Shown here one piece after another: positions 11,494 through 24,810 of a stretch of 64,000 bases of DNA. Location: positions 779,396 to 843,395 of the forward strand of contig VZRN01001158.1 of assembly GCA_013397935.1 (NCBI GenBank), given 5' to 3'. Position 1 is the first letter of the stretch. Every line of letters starts with the position of its first letter. The position numbers and the translations under genes are program-made. The DNA is from Dasyornis broadbenti. Its lineage: Eukaryota; Chordata; Aves; Passeriformes; Dasyornithidae. The notes beneath the pieces are model-generated. The model saw only the letters and a list, made by a program, of their open reading frames with translations. It was not told the DNA's origin and did no database searches.

Positions 11494-14400
11494 AACATTA
11501 GATCGTACTTTATTGTTTGCAATCTGCCCACATAGTATTGGAAAAGTAAATAGATATCAAGTGTTCTCTCCCTCAGTGGCCAAGAGGGAAACAAGAAAGC
11601 TTCAAAACCATTTAAAAATATAATGCTCTGGTATCCTGACTTTCAGATTGTAATTCTGCCTAAAGATATGGGACTGACTACCCAGAGGACAACCCAAAGC
11701 TGGAAAAATCCTAAGAGTTTTCTGAGGATAAAGAACACAATGGGAAATCTGCAGTTTCCAGCAATTCTTACCTGGCCTCATAAAGCTGCTAAATAACAAG
11801 AGCTCCCCTTGCCCTCAGTGCTCTACCTAGACGTGCCATAAAGCAATTCCGGCTTCAGCCAACAGCTTAGGACATATCATAGATAGTTTATTCATTTCTT
11901 TATTGGTTCAGCTGGCAGAGACAGATCAAATAAGGAAACCGAGGAGGGCAGGAGGAAAGGGATTAAGATCTTAGACTCGCCAGCTCCCATTGGGTTTTGT
12001 CCCCATAAGCAAGTGCTGATGAGCATTCCCCATTTTGTTTCTTCATTGATTAAACTAAGAAACCAAACCAAAGGACGCAGGAGAGAAGGGTTAAAGAATT
12101 AGGAGATGGTCTTTGAACTGCCATGTGGCAAGGTAATGAGGCATGAATTATTAAAATTATTTCAATTATAACTGGCAGCCACATGCTCCGCTTTCGCATT
12201 GGCTTTCTTCCTTGATGTAAAAAGACAGCTTTGTAAGTGCTCATGGTTTCTTGGAAGAGATATGCTCATCCAGGACTGTTAATTGTATAAACATTGTAAT
12301 TTGTCATTGGCCAAGCTGCTCTTGCGGTTAGATAAGTTGAAGTGCCAATGAAATGGGCATGACTCAGCAGCAAGAAAAATTTGGTCCTTGAAAACCTCCA
12401 GGTTGGAACCAGCCCCTGGGTAGGTTGCTGCTGAGAGTCTGTGTGTATCAACAGCCTCTAGTTCTTGAATCAGAATGGTGGGCTGTGAGGCACTGGTTGT
12501 GTGCTGCTAATAATAAAAATGATTATAAAAATGGCTTTGGCTTTAATGGAAGAAGAAATATGTTTATACTTGTGTGTAGTTCTTCATGATGTAAAAGCCT
12601 ATGGAAAAGGAAATACAATCGGGAACAGCTCCATCTGGTGACTGCTAAAATTTTTGCACGAAAGCCTGTGTTTTGTGTCAAAACGAACAACCTTAACTCT
12701 AACTCCTTGGGAAAACTCCTGTGGCCACAAAGACCAAGTAGTACAAGTAAAACTTGAAGGGCTTGGTACTGCACATGGCTGTGGAGATATCCTGGTGAGA
12801 TCAGAATCTGCTGAATGCTTCAGGAAGAATTATTTACCTAATACACCCTTTTTTTTTTTTTTCTACTTGTGAGTTGCCTGAAGGGGAAGTAGGAGAACTG
12901 AATCCAGCAGGGCTCAGATCAATGAGCAAATATTGAAATGTGAGGTATTTTCGCAGTGACACCAGCCTGAAGCTGCATCTCTGAGCAGTTTAGTTAAACT
13001 CTTACTTTCCACTGCTTTTCTCCACACCAAGACAGTGTTTATAGGCAGTGTTTATCCTCAGAATTCTGATGTACTCTGTTCAGAGATGATGGCTAAAAGC
13101 CATGGCCAGGTGGATGCATCTTTCTGTACTTTCAATCTTGCAGGGAAAGACAAGTGAAGGCAAAAGGTGATGTTTGCAGTTGACTTCAATACACACGGAA
13201 CAACTTCACTGGAAAAGGAGCTGCCTGTGGTGTTGGCTGCAGAGTTAAATAGGTTAAAGCTCTTTCCTTGTTGATGGTCACTACAACACCAAGAAGGGGC
13301 TGTGTCTGTGGGACAGCACCTGAGCCAGGGGAGGGCAAGGCAGAAACAACGACCTGAGTGAAAATTAATGCATCAGACAGGGCCACAGGGGGTGAGGGCA
13401 GCAGCTGTGCCAGGCTGGGAGCCAGGGAGTGGAGCAAGAGCTGGCACTGGATGGGAAACCTCCATGGGGTCGGACTGGTCACAGTCCCTGCTCCTCTTGG
13501 GAACAGGAGTTATTAAACACAGCAACAGCAGGAAGGTTTTGCACTAGGGCTTGTAATACCCCTTTTATAGTTCCTGTTTCTCCCCCCTCCTCAGAACAGA
13601 GCTGTTTGCCTTTGGCCACGGTTGAGCTGAGGGTTTATTGGAGCCTCGACCCTCCCAGCAGGTGACTGTTTCTGCAGCTACTCTGTGGAGTTTCCCTTCG
13701 CAGCCCGTGTGGAAATGGAGGCCAGAACCCCCCTAGGGTTTCTGGATGACAACCCACTTTTTCCGACTTGTTTGGCGCAGCCTGGTCCCGGGAGCAGCTG
13801 GGAGGCCGGGGGATGAGGAGGGAGGAAGCATTCCTTGCTGCTACATTCACATAGCTCCTGGCACCAGCCAGCTCAGCCAGCTCCTCCTGAAACCGCTCTG
13901 GACTCTGAATCACTGCTGTTAGGAAACCATTCATGGCCCAGCCTGAGCCCCGGCTGACTCCTCAAAGCCCCCCAAAACACTGGCAGCAGCCTCTGATGCT
14001 GCTTGTCTTTTCTTAGCAGGGCTGAGGGGCTGGGCTGAGCCCATGGCCCTCTGTTGTTCTTGGACAGTAGTTTCCCTACATCATTTTGCAGTTCCTTCCA
14101 GTTTGTACAGAACTGGACTCAAACTCCAGCTCCATTTGCTCAGTTGCCCTTAATGCTGTGCTTGTCCCTCCCTCAGCGAGGAGCCTGGCAGCTCGGCACA
14201 CTGCGGCTGTGTTTTCTCTCTTCATGACTGGTGCCGCCATTACAGGCCCCGTCTGCACCATGTGAGCACTGAAAAAAACCCACGATTTGTAAAACTTGGG
14301 ATATTTTAAAGGAATGCATAAGGTGAAAATACATATTCAGGCTCTAAGGTGCTTCCCCGGCAGTAAAACTGGGACTGTCCCTTGTGGGGGCTCAGAGGGT

Positions 14401-17400
14401 CTGGGCAGCACCACAAATTCTAGACGTGCTCCTGCACCCTCCCTGCCTGCCTCCCCAGCCTGTTTGAAGTCCCTCTGAGGTGGGTAGGTTAGCCCAGTCA
14501 TGCAGGTACCTGCTGAACAGCAGCAGGCATGTTTCAGTGTTTAAATCACCTCCCTTCGCCTCTCTCAAGGGATGATTCATGGTGATTGATCACTCTGAGC
14601 TGGGTGTGTAGGCAGCCCTGGCTGCTTCGTTACTGGTACTGCAGAGCCTCAAATGAAGCTGATTTTTACCCTTAAAGTCACTGCCTGTTGCAACTCCTGT
14701 GTCTTTCAGATTTGCTCCTTTCACTGTCAGTGGGAGAATCCCCTGGAGCTTTCTGGAGATTTCCAAAGGAATTTGTACCCAACTAATTTGGAAGTCTTGG
14801 ACTTCTCAGCTTGGGGCTTATTGTTCATGCGTGAGTTGATTGGAAATGAGTTTGATTTTGAGAGGTTGGTTTCTCCACGGTCCTAAATCTTGGGCAGATA
14901 TTTTAGCTGCTGCTGGTTGATGGCAAAATCATCCTTTGAAATTCTGGAATAAATGATATAGATGGAAGATAAAGAGCAATAAGAAATGAAGCTGTACCAT
15001 TGCAAGAAAAGAGAAAGTAACAGTGAAATTACGTCCTTAGCAAGCAAGGCAGAGACACAAGTGATGGCTGATGCTGGGTGACAGTGTATCACAGATCAAC
15101 CTGCCCCAGTTTCCAGAGAGTTTTATGTATAATAAAAGTCCAGGACTGCATCTCTAAAGCTGGGCTAAACCAGCTGCTTTCTGCAGCCCCTTCGTGTCTC
15201 AATTTCCCCACCTGTAAAGATGGACAATAGCAATTTCCTCCCAAAAGAGCTGCCAGTGCTGGCTGGAAGCTGCTCTGTGTTACAGCGTTAAGGAAACAGT
15301 GGCTATGATTAATCATGCCTCATATTTTTTCAACATTCTGCATAACTGAATTTTGTTTGTTTTGATTTTTAAAACTTGGAATCGGTGGCTGGACCAAATT
15401 ATAGCTGGAAGCTGGGAGCTATAGGAAAAGACATCCAAATGCTGCTCAGTTTGCTCAGTAAAGGACAGAACTGCTGAGGCTGCATCAGTTGCGGCTCCTG
15501 AGCCCGGTGTGAGCATACAGAATTCCCTCCTTACAGCTTTTCCATTGCACTTGCCAGGAATCCAGCTCTTCAGTCTGTTGTAAATCATCCCTAATTCTGT
15601 AATTGCTTTGCTAGTGATTATAGGCAGACTCTGGTTGATCCTTCAGTGGTTTTCCTTTAGCCGCATTTTCAGTGGGCTCTTTTATTGTTGATTCTATTTT
15701 CCAGTTCCTTGTTCCCCTTTCCCAGTTCTACCAGGCCCCATGGCTCCGGTCCAGTGTTTTCCCTGCAAGAGACAAGGCAGAGCCCCCTCTGCATTTGGGT
15801 CTGCTTTTCCATGAGGAGCTGTCAGGGGAAGGGGCACCTTGTGCCTCTGGCTTGCGGACATGTGAGGCAAACGTGTAAGGTCCTGCACGTAGGAATACGC
15901 TCTGAATCACTCTGACAGGGCTGGGAACTGCGCTCAGGGCTGGATTTGGAAATTGTGGCAGGCAGACAGTTAAGCACAGCTTGCAGCATGGCTGTGCCAT
16001 TCCCTGCCTAGCCGGGGATGTCTCCACACCGGCACAGGAGCAGCCAAACAGTCGTGTCTGGCTGTTTGTTGGCGTGTGCTCAGCCTGCAGCCTGACTGGT
16101 TGGTGCTGCTGAAGAGGTCAGGACTCTGCTGCGTGGTCCCTCTCGCCCACACTTTCTGTGCCTCCCTCCAGCGCAGCACCAGCAAGCCTGGCTTTTCAGA
16201 GCTCCAGCATTGTGCCTCTGTTCCCCTTTCCCCCCTTCCCTAGGGATGCATATTTGCCTCTCTAAATTGCTCTTGTGAAAGTGTACCTGGTGATTCAGGC
16301 ACGGGGGGAAGGTCCTGCCCTGGGTTAGGTGTGGTGTTGGATGAAAACTGAGGATACTCTCACTTGGTGGCAAGTGAGATCCAGATGCCTTCTGTACCAC
16401 TTTGGAAGGACACGACCGACACAAAGCTGAGGTGGTTGTTTGATTCCTGTAGTTTCAACTCAAACTCAAACTACAAAAGCCATAAACCAGGGCTCTATAT
16501 TTGTGAAAAATGGATTAAGCTTTGAGGGGTTTGAGAGTTTGACTTTGACCAGCTTTTGTTTTTCAAACTTGCAGTTAGATTGTGAAGTGCTTAGCTGGCA
16601 GTTCTGAAAGCAGCTCAGGGACTTTACAATGATTCTTGGAGGGGGGAGGGGGATGTATTCATGTGGGTCAGCTCATGAGCCACCTTGGAGAGTTTTGTTT
16701 TCAGAAACTGGAGCTATTGAAAATGGAAAACACTTATGACCTTTCATTCAGACTTCCCTTACATTCAGGGATTTTCCTTCTATTGAATGGGCATTGACTA
16801 CTGCCTTTAATTTTTATTTTGTTTTCTGTTAATACCCTCTTCAACTTTAATTTCAGGTTGAAGTATTCCCTTCCCTAAGCATTCTATGGAAATGGCCATC
16901 TGATCTATCTTGTGGCTGAGCAGATGTTATCTTGTTTGGTAATGAAATTCTGCCCTGAGTAATTGGACATTCTTCCTGGTTCCTCGTAATTAAGGCAGAA
17001 GAAAAGAACAAAACCTGCTGATTTGATATGAGTAATTGCTTCATTAAGTTATTTACTTCCTCACCATAACCATCAGCCCAACAAGACCAGCCTGACCATC
17101 AGATCATATATGATGATCCTTTAGTGCTGTGGGTTTTTGATGCTTCATTGTCAGATGGAACCACAGGGGGGAAAAAAGCTAGGAAACACACAGCTAAATT
17201 ATTTCCCTCTTAACCATATGCACTTAAGACTACAGAGAGTCTGGCTGTGCTGTGTCCTAACCAAGTGAATCAGTGCCTGGAAAAAGCAGAGAGAGAGTGT
17301 GTGAGGCTTTGGGTCACCACGGCTGTCTGGTCTCCTGCATCTGAGCATTTTGGATTGATGCTGACAGCCTGAACATCTGTGTTTTCTTACTGTGGAGCAA

Positions 17401-20400
17401 GAAAGGGAGAGAGCTGCATGAAATCCTGGCCAGTGGCAAGAAAATGTGGCTCAGGACTGGACTAAGGCAAGTTTTAGCCATGGTGGTAGCTCATGCCATT
17501 GCTGTTGTTTGTGTTTAGCTGTCCTGGGTGTGACAGTCAGGTTTGCAGAAACATTTAGGGACACAGGGACTTACAGGTGGCCACACTGTCCCCAGTGACA
17601 ATGGGCCTGTTCACTTGTTAAGTTACATAGATCCAACTGAGATCTCAGCCATGATTTCAGGTAGGAGATTATTCCCCATTCCTGTGGACCTGAGCTGCTC
17701 TCATGCACATCCCACTGCCCCGTCTCCGTGTTTCAGTGGGTTTGTTGAACAACAGGTCATTCCAAATGCACTTCATAAACCTATACCTGATTTCCTAATT
17801 GCAAGCTTGAGAGTCAGGCTGCTGCCTCAGAGCAGCCGCATGATTCATATGTGCCAGCTGAGGAAGTCAGGGCTTGGAGGCTCCGTGAATGTAAATTCCA
17901 CCAAATTATCCCCAAGTGCTGCAGAAAGCAGTTCCAGGTCACTGCCAATCAGTCCTGCAGACCTCTGCATGCTGTTCTCTGCAAAGCCTGTATGATCCAG
18001 GAATGCTATCAGGGACTTTGATCATCGAACTGATTCCTATCTCTCTCTCCAAGATCTGGGCAGGTATGTTTTTATAGGGCTCCACTGAGCTTTGAGCAGC
18101 CAACATTCCTGCAGCTGAAAAGTTAGGCAGTAACAAGTTAGACCAGAGTTTTAATCTCACTTTGGACAACCCTTTCTCGGAGCTGTTAAAAACGAAAATA
18201 CGTGTTTGCTTTTTTTTTTATACCTAAATGCGGTTAATGGAGGTAAGGAACCAGTGTACTGTATGGGTTAACTGACTGGCACAGGGGGTATTGTGTGAGT
18301 GACTGCTCCCTTAGGGCTGCAGGGGCAAGGGAGAGCCGTCAGAGGTGCCATGATTTCCTCAAGAAGGTGGCAGAGAGAAGGGCAGATTCTGCCAGTCTCC
18401 AGTGCTGGCTGCCAGGCTTTTGTCCTTTCTCACAAGCGTTTTGCTGTCTCGGGCACCAACAATGGGAATTGGGCAAGGACAATGGGAACTGTGCCCTGCA
18501 AAGGGCACAGAGCATGGGCTGAGCTGTGTCACCAGCAGCCACTCTGCTGGCATGGAGCTCCTCCAGTGGAAGTGAGCAGATCCTGTGGGATAACTGAATC
18601 CCTGGGCCTTTCCTGGTGGCTTAGTGTGACCCAGATGTTTGATTCTGGGGTGACTCAGGTCCCGCTGCACATGCAGCAGTGCCCAAAGCCCTCCTTAGTG
18701 CTTGCCAGGGCAGCCCTGTCTTGGCCAAACCCCACAAGGTCTCATGTTCTGTGTCTTGGTCTCCTGCTTCCTTTCCCTTGGATCCAGGGGCTCTCCATGC
18801 TGGATTTGGCAGGGATCCCCAAGGCTGGGGTGTTGAGGCACCATTCACCTCCTGCTGTTTGGCAGCTGCCTGCCAGCTCTGGGTCATGGGCTGCTGGTGC
18901 AAAGCAGGATGGAAAACTCCTCTGCATCTCCTCTCCAGCATCACTGCCACAAAAGAGTGATTGGTCAGGAAAGGAGCTTGGAGGACCACCTGTAAATCAA
19001 ACAGAGCTAGAGAGGGAGATGGGGAGGGTTTATAGTCCTGACACCTGAGTTTTTACCCCTGTATCGGTCGGAGATGCTGCTCCCCAAGCTCAGATCTGCT
19101 CTGCTGCACGTGGGCAGGTGTTTGCAGTGTAAGTTCCTGCTTCTCCTTGTCTCAGGGAGTTCTGCTCTCTCTACAACAGCCACTTTTGCCTACCAGTCAA
19201 TGCCTTAGAGCCCCAGGGCAGGACTGAGCCTCACCACACCTCTCCACCGTCTTTCTCCCCTTTTGCAAAAGAAGTTTGATCTGAGAGATTGAATGAGTCA
19301 GTCAGAGAGGCAGTGACACAGCTCAGCATTCCCGAGGGTCTCGCTTTGTGTGAGTCCTTGTAATCAGTTTTTTTTTTTTTTTTTTCCATGGGGTTCATCC
19401 TTTCCTTATTTGTACCTTTTCATCCTCACTCCAGTGAGTGCATTTCTGGATGCTGCTACCTCTGCTGTTCTCTCTCTCCCTCTGACACTTTCCTGGGCCT
19501 CAGCCTCAGCCCACACTGTGGAGCTGGCGGTGCTTGTGTCTCCCTCCTCTGATGGCTGCTGTGTTTAGTTTGGGAGATGGCGTTTCTGCATGCAGGACCC
19601 CCACATGCTGGGGAACGTGGTTCCCTGGAGGAGGATGCTGGGGGAGAGACAGCACAGACCACTTGCAGCCAACGCTTTTCATGCCTGAAACAACCCTAAC
19701 ACACGTGCTGCAGGAAGAACCAGCTGGTGAGGGCACCGCAGCTGGGCCAGGCTCAGCAGCTGCTGAAGGAGGCATAACATCTGCAGCCCCAGTGGCTGCA
19801 GGTGCCACGGGGCTCAGAGCAGCCTGCCCAGGCTCAGCCCTGCAAAGGTCACTGCTGTGCATGTGGAGCTGGGCACCCCGAGGCGGGGACAAGGGAGGCT
19901 GACACAGCCTCTCTGAAGAGGGGCCAGCTCTGTGCCTCTGCCAGCACAGCACTGGCAGCCCAGTGCCAGGGTGGGATGCGTTCGGCTGGGGGACTTTTGG
20001 GGCTGGTGCAGGATGACCGTGGATGCCAGATCAGATCCAAGCTGCTCTGGTGAGGCTCGCACGGTGCCCGCCAGAGCTGCAGCCAGGCTGAGCCAGCGGT
20101 CCAAACCCCTCACTTTCAGGAACAGTAAATTCCCTCACTAACTTATGAAAGAGTAGGGAAAAAAGCTCTAAATGACTTACCTATTTGAAGCTTGTGGGCC
20201 TGCATTGTGTATTAAACATTAACCTGCCCTTCTCAGCCAAGCGACTGATTCTCTGGGTAACGTTGAGGCCGGGCAGCAAAGAAAAGGATTCTCTGTCAGA
20301 GAGTATTCCAGAAAATGATCCATTCAGCCATTTTCTGTCTCATTGTGTTTGTTTGACTCTGCAGTAGGACGCCTGCCCCACAATTTGCTGTTTGTGTTTG

Positions 20401-20504
20401 TGCAGTGGAGCTGATCAAACGGCCACAGCTCCAAACAAGCTGCTCCCACCTCACTGCTCTCCAGCAGCCCTGGGATGATGGCACAGACACGCTTTGTACA
20501 TGTA

Positions 20505-20592
20505 ATCACACAAACACAGAACCAGACACTGAATTGCACACAGGTGCACGTGTAATTGCATGCTAAATCAGGCACACGTGCACATACCCCCA
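20505..20592. repeat. Degenerate CA-rich stretch
   Basis: Imperfect cacaca/gcacacgtg words are spread over about 90 bases. This looks like an eroded CA microsatellite. No gene lies in it. Confidence 0.5.
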
Positions 20593-21819
20593 TAACCAAG
20601 AAGAGAAAGCCGCCTTTTGACCTCTGGTAAGGTGCATCCCTGTGAATGCTGAGTGTTTAACAGTTGTGCCCATCAGAGAGGTGCAGGCAGGGGCAGAACA
20701 GTGGGGTCAGTGACTGGGAGTGGGTTCTCCTCCTGACTTTGCCCTTTCCTGGTGTACGAGGAGGGGCAAGTTGTTGCATTATTGTTTCTCCTCCAGGAAT
20801 TGTGACTAATGATTTCAAAAGCACCTGTGGAAAGGGTGTAATATATCATTACTATTGCCCTAAATGCGTGTTTGATTAAGCAACAAACCTTTGGTGGTTC
20901 AAGAGTTTGTTGATGATAGTTTTTGCAAACATCTTCCCCCTGCAGACCCCAGCATTACAGCGTTGTAGTGTTGTCCTGCAGCAGTGGGTAATTGTTGTTG
21001 CTACAATCCTGGGAATGTGGAGTGCTCCTGGGCTGTTCCAGTGCCAAGTCTGGCTGCTTAGCACTGAATCCCCCAGTGACTTCAGCCAGCTCTTCCAGTT
21101 TTGCGCTGAAGCCAGAGAAAGACTCAGACAACTCCTTTTTTCAGATCTGTTACAGAGGGGATAGTCTGTGGCTGAGAAAGAGTAAGAAATGCTGGTAGGA
21201 CCACGTCCTCTTAGTCCAGCTCATCTACTACCTTTCTCTGTCCCCGTGCAATGCTGGGGTTGAGGCTGGGGACAGAACACGTTTTTTCCTGCTGTGGAAG
21301 AGTCTGAAACCAAGCAGAAGGCCCTTCCTATGGAATCCATGCCTTAGAGCTGGTGGAATTCTCTCATATGAGCAGGACTTTTGTGTGTGGGTGTGAAGGG
21401 CTGTGGAAATCTTTCCAGGGAACAGCCTGGCCCTTCCTCCAGCAGTTCAGGCTCCTGCACTTCCCTGTGCCCTTAGAGTAAATTGGGATTAGCTATGGCT
21501 TTTTTCCTGTCTGAGTTTGTAATGCCCCCGGCTGATTGCATTTGTGTAATTAATTGCCCAACCTGCGTCTCTCAGGGGAGTGACATGGAGCATACCTGCC
21601 CTCCTGGCACATAGGAACAGTAAAATCCTTTTCCCCACACCTGGGGCAATGTCTGGGGGCTGCTTCTGGGGTCTGTGCCTCTCTGCCCCCCGCAGGAGGG
21701 AGTGAGTGAGGTGCGAGCCTGCACAAACCTTTTGCTCGGTTTACAGCCCTGAATGAGCCCTGGACGAGTGAGTTTGGAAAGGAAAGAGGCCTTTCCACGG
21801 GTCACTAATGCACTTTGAA

Positions 21820-22330
21820 CTAGAGACGGGAGAGCAGCGCTGACCTGAGCTGCTCCAGCAGCCAAGGGCTGAATCAAATCCATGGGGTGCGCCGGGCTGG
21901 AGGCGTGAAATTCCATCCCTTCCCTTTGCTGCAGCGGCTAAATGCACCGGGATTTCCAGGGCGGGGAGCTGGCAGGGCTGAGCCCCGGGATGATTGGCGT
22001 GCCGCGGGGGTAAGGTGCAGCCGCGGGGGAGGCTGAGCTCCGCTCTTCCCCTTTCCGTGCTGGGAGACTTGGAACAGCCCGCACCGGTGTGCGCGACTGG
22101 GAAAGGTGTGCGCTGATAACTGGAAGCGCTGCGCTGCCCCTCGGCCGGAGCCACGCGCCGATGTGGTGGCCCCGTGCGCGTCCCCTCCCCGTCCCTGTCT
22201 ACAAAAGGATCGTGGCACCCCCAGGACCGCGCACCCCACCCGGCCTCGCCCCTGCTCTCATGTCACAGCCCGTAGCGACGGCATGAAGAAATCCTCGTAT
22301 TCAGGTGAGCCTCCCTCTCCTCTCGCCTCT
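21820..22330 (+). promoter_or_regulatory. SEPTIN9: CpG-island promoter of SEPTIN9 isoform 1
   Basis: About 500 bases with dense CpG (gccgcgg, gcgcgtc, cggccgg and acgcgcc words) stand out from CpG-poor surroundings and end at the first coding exon. A reverse CCAAT box (gattgg, 21992-21997) and GC/CT-rich Sp1-like runs (about 22180-22196) are visible. A weak TATA-like tacaaaag lies at 22200-22207, about 75-80 bases before the start codon, which would put one possible transcription start near 22230. CpG-island promoters often use several start sites, so the exact start is not determined. This corresponds in position to the promoter of the long isoform in mammals. Confidence 0.75.
22283..22304 (+). 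CDS. SEPTIN9: Septin 9 exon 1-alpha, isoform 1 start
   Basis: First coding exon of the long isoform of septin 9, a GTP-binding cytoskeletal protein that forms the ends of septin hetero-octamers and acts on actin fibres, microtubules and cytokinesis. The 22 coding bases give MKKSSYS and the first base (G) of a glycine codon. The human isoform 1 starts MKKSYSG (from memory), so the bird copy has one extra serine. The start codon has a purine at -3. The exon ends TCAG followed by a GTGAGC donor at 22305. Spliced to 46625-46681 it gives MKKSSYSGITRTSSGRLRRL, which matches the mammalian isoform 1 N-terminus nearly residue for residue. This match across a 24-kb intron is the main evidence. The exon sits at the end of a CpG island, as expected for a first exon. 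It is too short for an ordinary ORF scan. Confidence 0.9.
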
Positions 22331-23212
22331 CCCTTTGTGTCTGTACGGGGAAAAGAAAAAGGTTAAAAAACCGCCAAGTACGACGTGCACAAACCCTCCT
22401 GGCTCTGAGCGCTCTGCGGAGGAGTGAGCAGTTGTTTCACTGTGTATAAACATGTTAAAAAGGCTTAAAAAGCAAAGCAAACGCAGCTTGTTCCAGGCAG
22501 AACCCGGCAGTGGTGTCACGGACCTTGTCATCAGAGGGCACCTGTGCCAGCACGGGATGAGATCCAGCGGCGAGTGGCAGCGTGAAATGGGAACAGCACC
22601 GTGGTGTGTGTGACACTGGCTGCCCTCGGGGCTACAGGGATTTCCAAACGGGATGTAAGAGATGGGATCCCCTAATGCTGCCATCCTGGTTTTCCCAGTG
22701 TTGCCCTACGGGATGAGGGCATTGTGCCCTCTGCTCCTTCCTCCCTGGCTAACACAGTGTGCCACCGTGCCTGGTGTCATTCCTCTGAACACCCTATGAA
22801 ATCCTGCCCGTGGCCCCAAGAAGTGGCTGGTGCACCACAGAGTGGACACAGCTCCTGTAAGAGGTCCCCTGCTCATCCCATAAAGCTCAGGTGCCTCTGG
22901 CAGCTCCTCCAGCGGCTGGACTTTACTCTGCAGCTGATTTCTGCTTTGCTCCAGGCACCAGCCTACCAACCTGTGACTCCGCGCTCTGCAAGCCAAGTTC
23001 TGCCCTGGCTTCGCCCCGGCCACTGTGGGGATGTGGTGTCATCATGCCAGCCGCCTCCTAATGCCCTAAGCCACAGGTCTGGCCACCCCGCAGGGCTGTT
23101 GGTGGCAGCTGCCAGCCACTTGAGCCACGTCATGGCCACAGCACCCTGCATGAGCTCACGAGCCGCAGGAGCTGGGGGTTTGGCTTCACTCAGAAAATTC
23201 ACTCTGTGATGC

Positions 23213-23412
23213 TGCTGCCTGTTTATTGTTAAAATTAATTAGCAACGTTTCTCTCTAGCACATTTTTCTTCTCTCATTAGTGTTGCTAAATGGGCTGCTG
23301 AGAGGGTTTATTAGGGCTTGTATGCCGGGAACCTGAGACAGTCTGAATGTGATGATTAGCATGTTGTAATGGATTAAATTGGGTATTAATGGTTGTGCAC
23401 AGTGTGTAGGGA
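23213..23412. promoter_or_regulatory. AT-rich homeodomain-site block in proximal intron 1
   Basis: About 0.9 kb after exon 1-alpha, a block with aattaattag, ctcattag, gatgattagc, ggattaaatt and gtattaatgg words stands in GC-richer surroundings. Its place in the first intron suggests an enhancer. Conservation was not checked. Confidence 0.3.
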
Positions 23413-24639
23413 AACCTGTTATTGTGTTTTTCTGAGGTGTTTGGAGCGGCCCTGGAGCAGGGAGAAGCAGTGCCAGGATGGATCTGGGTACAAGTGGCTG
23501 TCATACAAAAAAGCTGCCAGTTCTGTGACCTGGTGTTGTGACTCCTTGCAGATAAGGCCGAGCGGTCCTTAGCTGCTTCGCTTGTTCGGGGTGGGTTGTG
23601 CTGGAGTGGAGCTGGGGCACTGCAAAGCCCCTGATGTGCCTCTGGTCAGTGCCCAAAGCCTCCTGCACTTGGTGCTACAGCTGGGGTCAGCTGACATTTG
23701 GGCAGAACTTTTGATTCAAAGGGACTGTGGTCGTATTTTGGAAACGCTGCTTTGAGATTTCGCTGGGCATATTGCAGATGTTTGAATGAGAACAACAGAA
23801 GAACTGCCACGCCCAGAATACACTACACGGAAGCAACAGGACAGCTGTGACAGTGTCCTTGCAATCACTTCACACCTTGCAAAGAGCACAGGCAGCTCTG
23901 CTGAGCTGCTCTGGGCTGCAAAGATTTCACTTTGGGTGCTGTTGCTCTGGCTGCACTGTGCCAGGGCCGTGCCTCTCCCTGATTTTTCAGGCCAAGGTGG
24001 ATGAATCACCCACAGTGCTGCAGAGGCCACCTTGGAGAGCTGCCACCTGTGAGCGAGGTGGAACCAGCTCTCCTCGGCTGGTGTGTTCACAAATCAGGGC
24101 ACAGTGGTGGTCACTCACTTTGGGGAGTTTCACTGGGGATTCAGATTGCTTCTCCAAGACAGAAGATGTTCAGGGTGCTGCAGAGCCTCTGGGCTCTCCG
24201 CTGTCTGTTAGTGGAGCTGGTGAGGTGACAAAGGGACTTCTCAGCTGCAAAGGCTGATGCTGACAGTCCTGGCAGCCTGGAAACACAGTGCCTGGTTAAG
24301 AAACTCCCGAAAATGATGGCAAAGGGGAAAAATTAACAGCTAAACAATTTTTGAGGATAGGGAACATCCCTCCCTGGCCTGATTTGTCACTCTCTGGCAT
24401 ATTCTGGATATGTTTTATAGACTGGGTCCTGCTGAACCCAGCTGGCACATCTTACTTGACTCCCCAGGGCTGAAGCTGCAGCTCCATCCTCGATGGGCAC
24501 AGCAGTGCTCTCCTGTTACCAGGAGAAGTTACCCACCCCAGGCAAGATTTACTTTCCCTAAGGCACTTCAGGGCCAATCATTACGCATCCGCTGTGGCTC
24601 CTGAGCACACACCACACCACGTAGGTGGGGTTGGGATGA

Positions 24640-24810
24640 AGAGCTCGCCTTCGCACCCCTCACCTCTTAGGAGCAGAGAGGCCCAGTCAGACCTTTGTGC
24701 CATAGCTGCGGGCGCGTGCGGCTCATCCCGGCAGGGCCTTTGTTCCTGGAACTCCGGGCAGCGGCAGCAGGAGGAGGGGAGAGCATGAAACAAGGATTTT
24801 ACGCAGCGAG
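24640..24810. promoter_or_regulatory. Small CpG-rich patch in intron 1
   Basis: A local cluster of CpG (gggcgcgtgcgg, cccggc, ctccgggcagcgg, acgcagcg) lies 2.4 kb after exon 1-alpha. It is too short to be a classical island. It could be an enhancer, a minor promoter or chance. Confidence 0.25.

Larger units (their letters stand above)
6774..21819. other. Upstream region of SEPTIN9, no gene seen
   Basis: About 15 kb without any exon, RNA gene or large transposon that I can support. The longest frame is about 250 codons (18299-19048, +). It has no recognisable domain, low-complexity composition typical of moderately GC-rich non-coding DNA, and overlapping frames on the other strand. Poly-T runs occur near 12850 and 19370. 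A degenerate CA-rich patch lies at about 20510-20590. A duplicated homeodomain-type word lies near 11470. Unrecognised non-coding exons of SEPTIN9 or a long non-coding RNA cannot be excluded. Confidence 0.65.

Noticed and set aside
18299..19048. 249-codon open frame on + upstream of SEPTIN9
   Set aside because: No recognisable domain, signal or homology; competing frames on both strands; no CpG promoter or splice logic around it.
1..22000. 3' exons of SEC14L1, the expected upstream neighbour
   Set aside because: No SEC14 or GOLD domain sequence was recognised in any frame; the neighbour probably lies further left.
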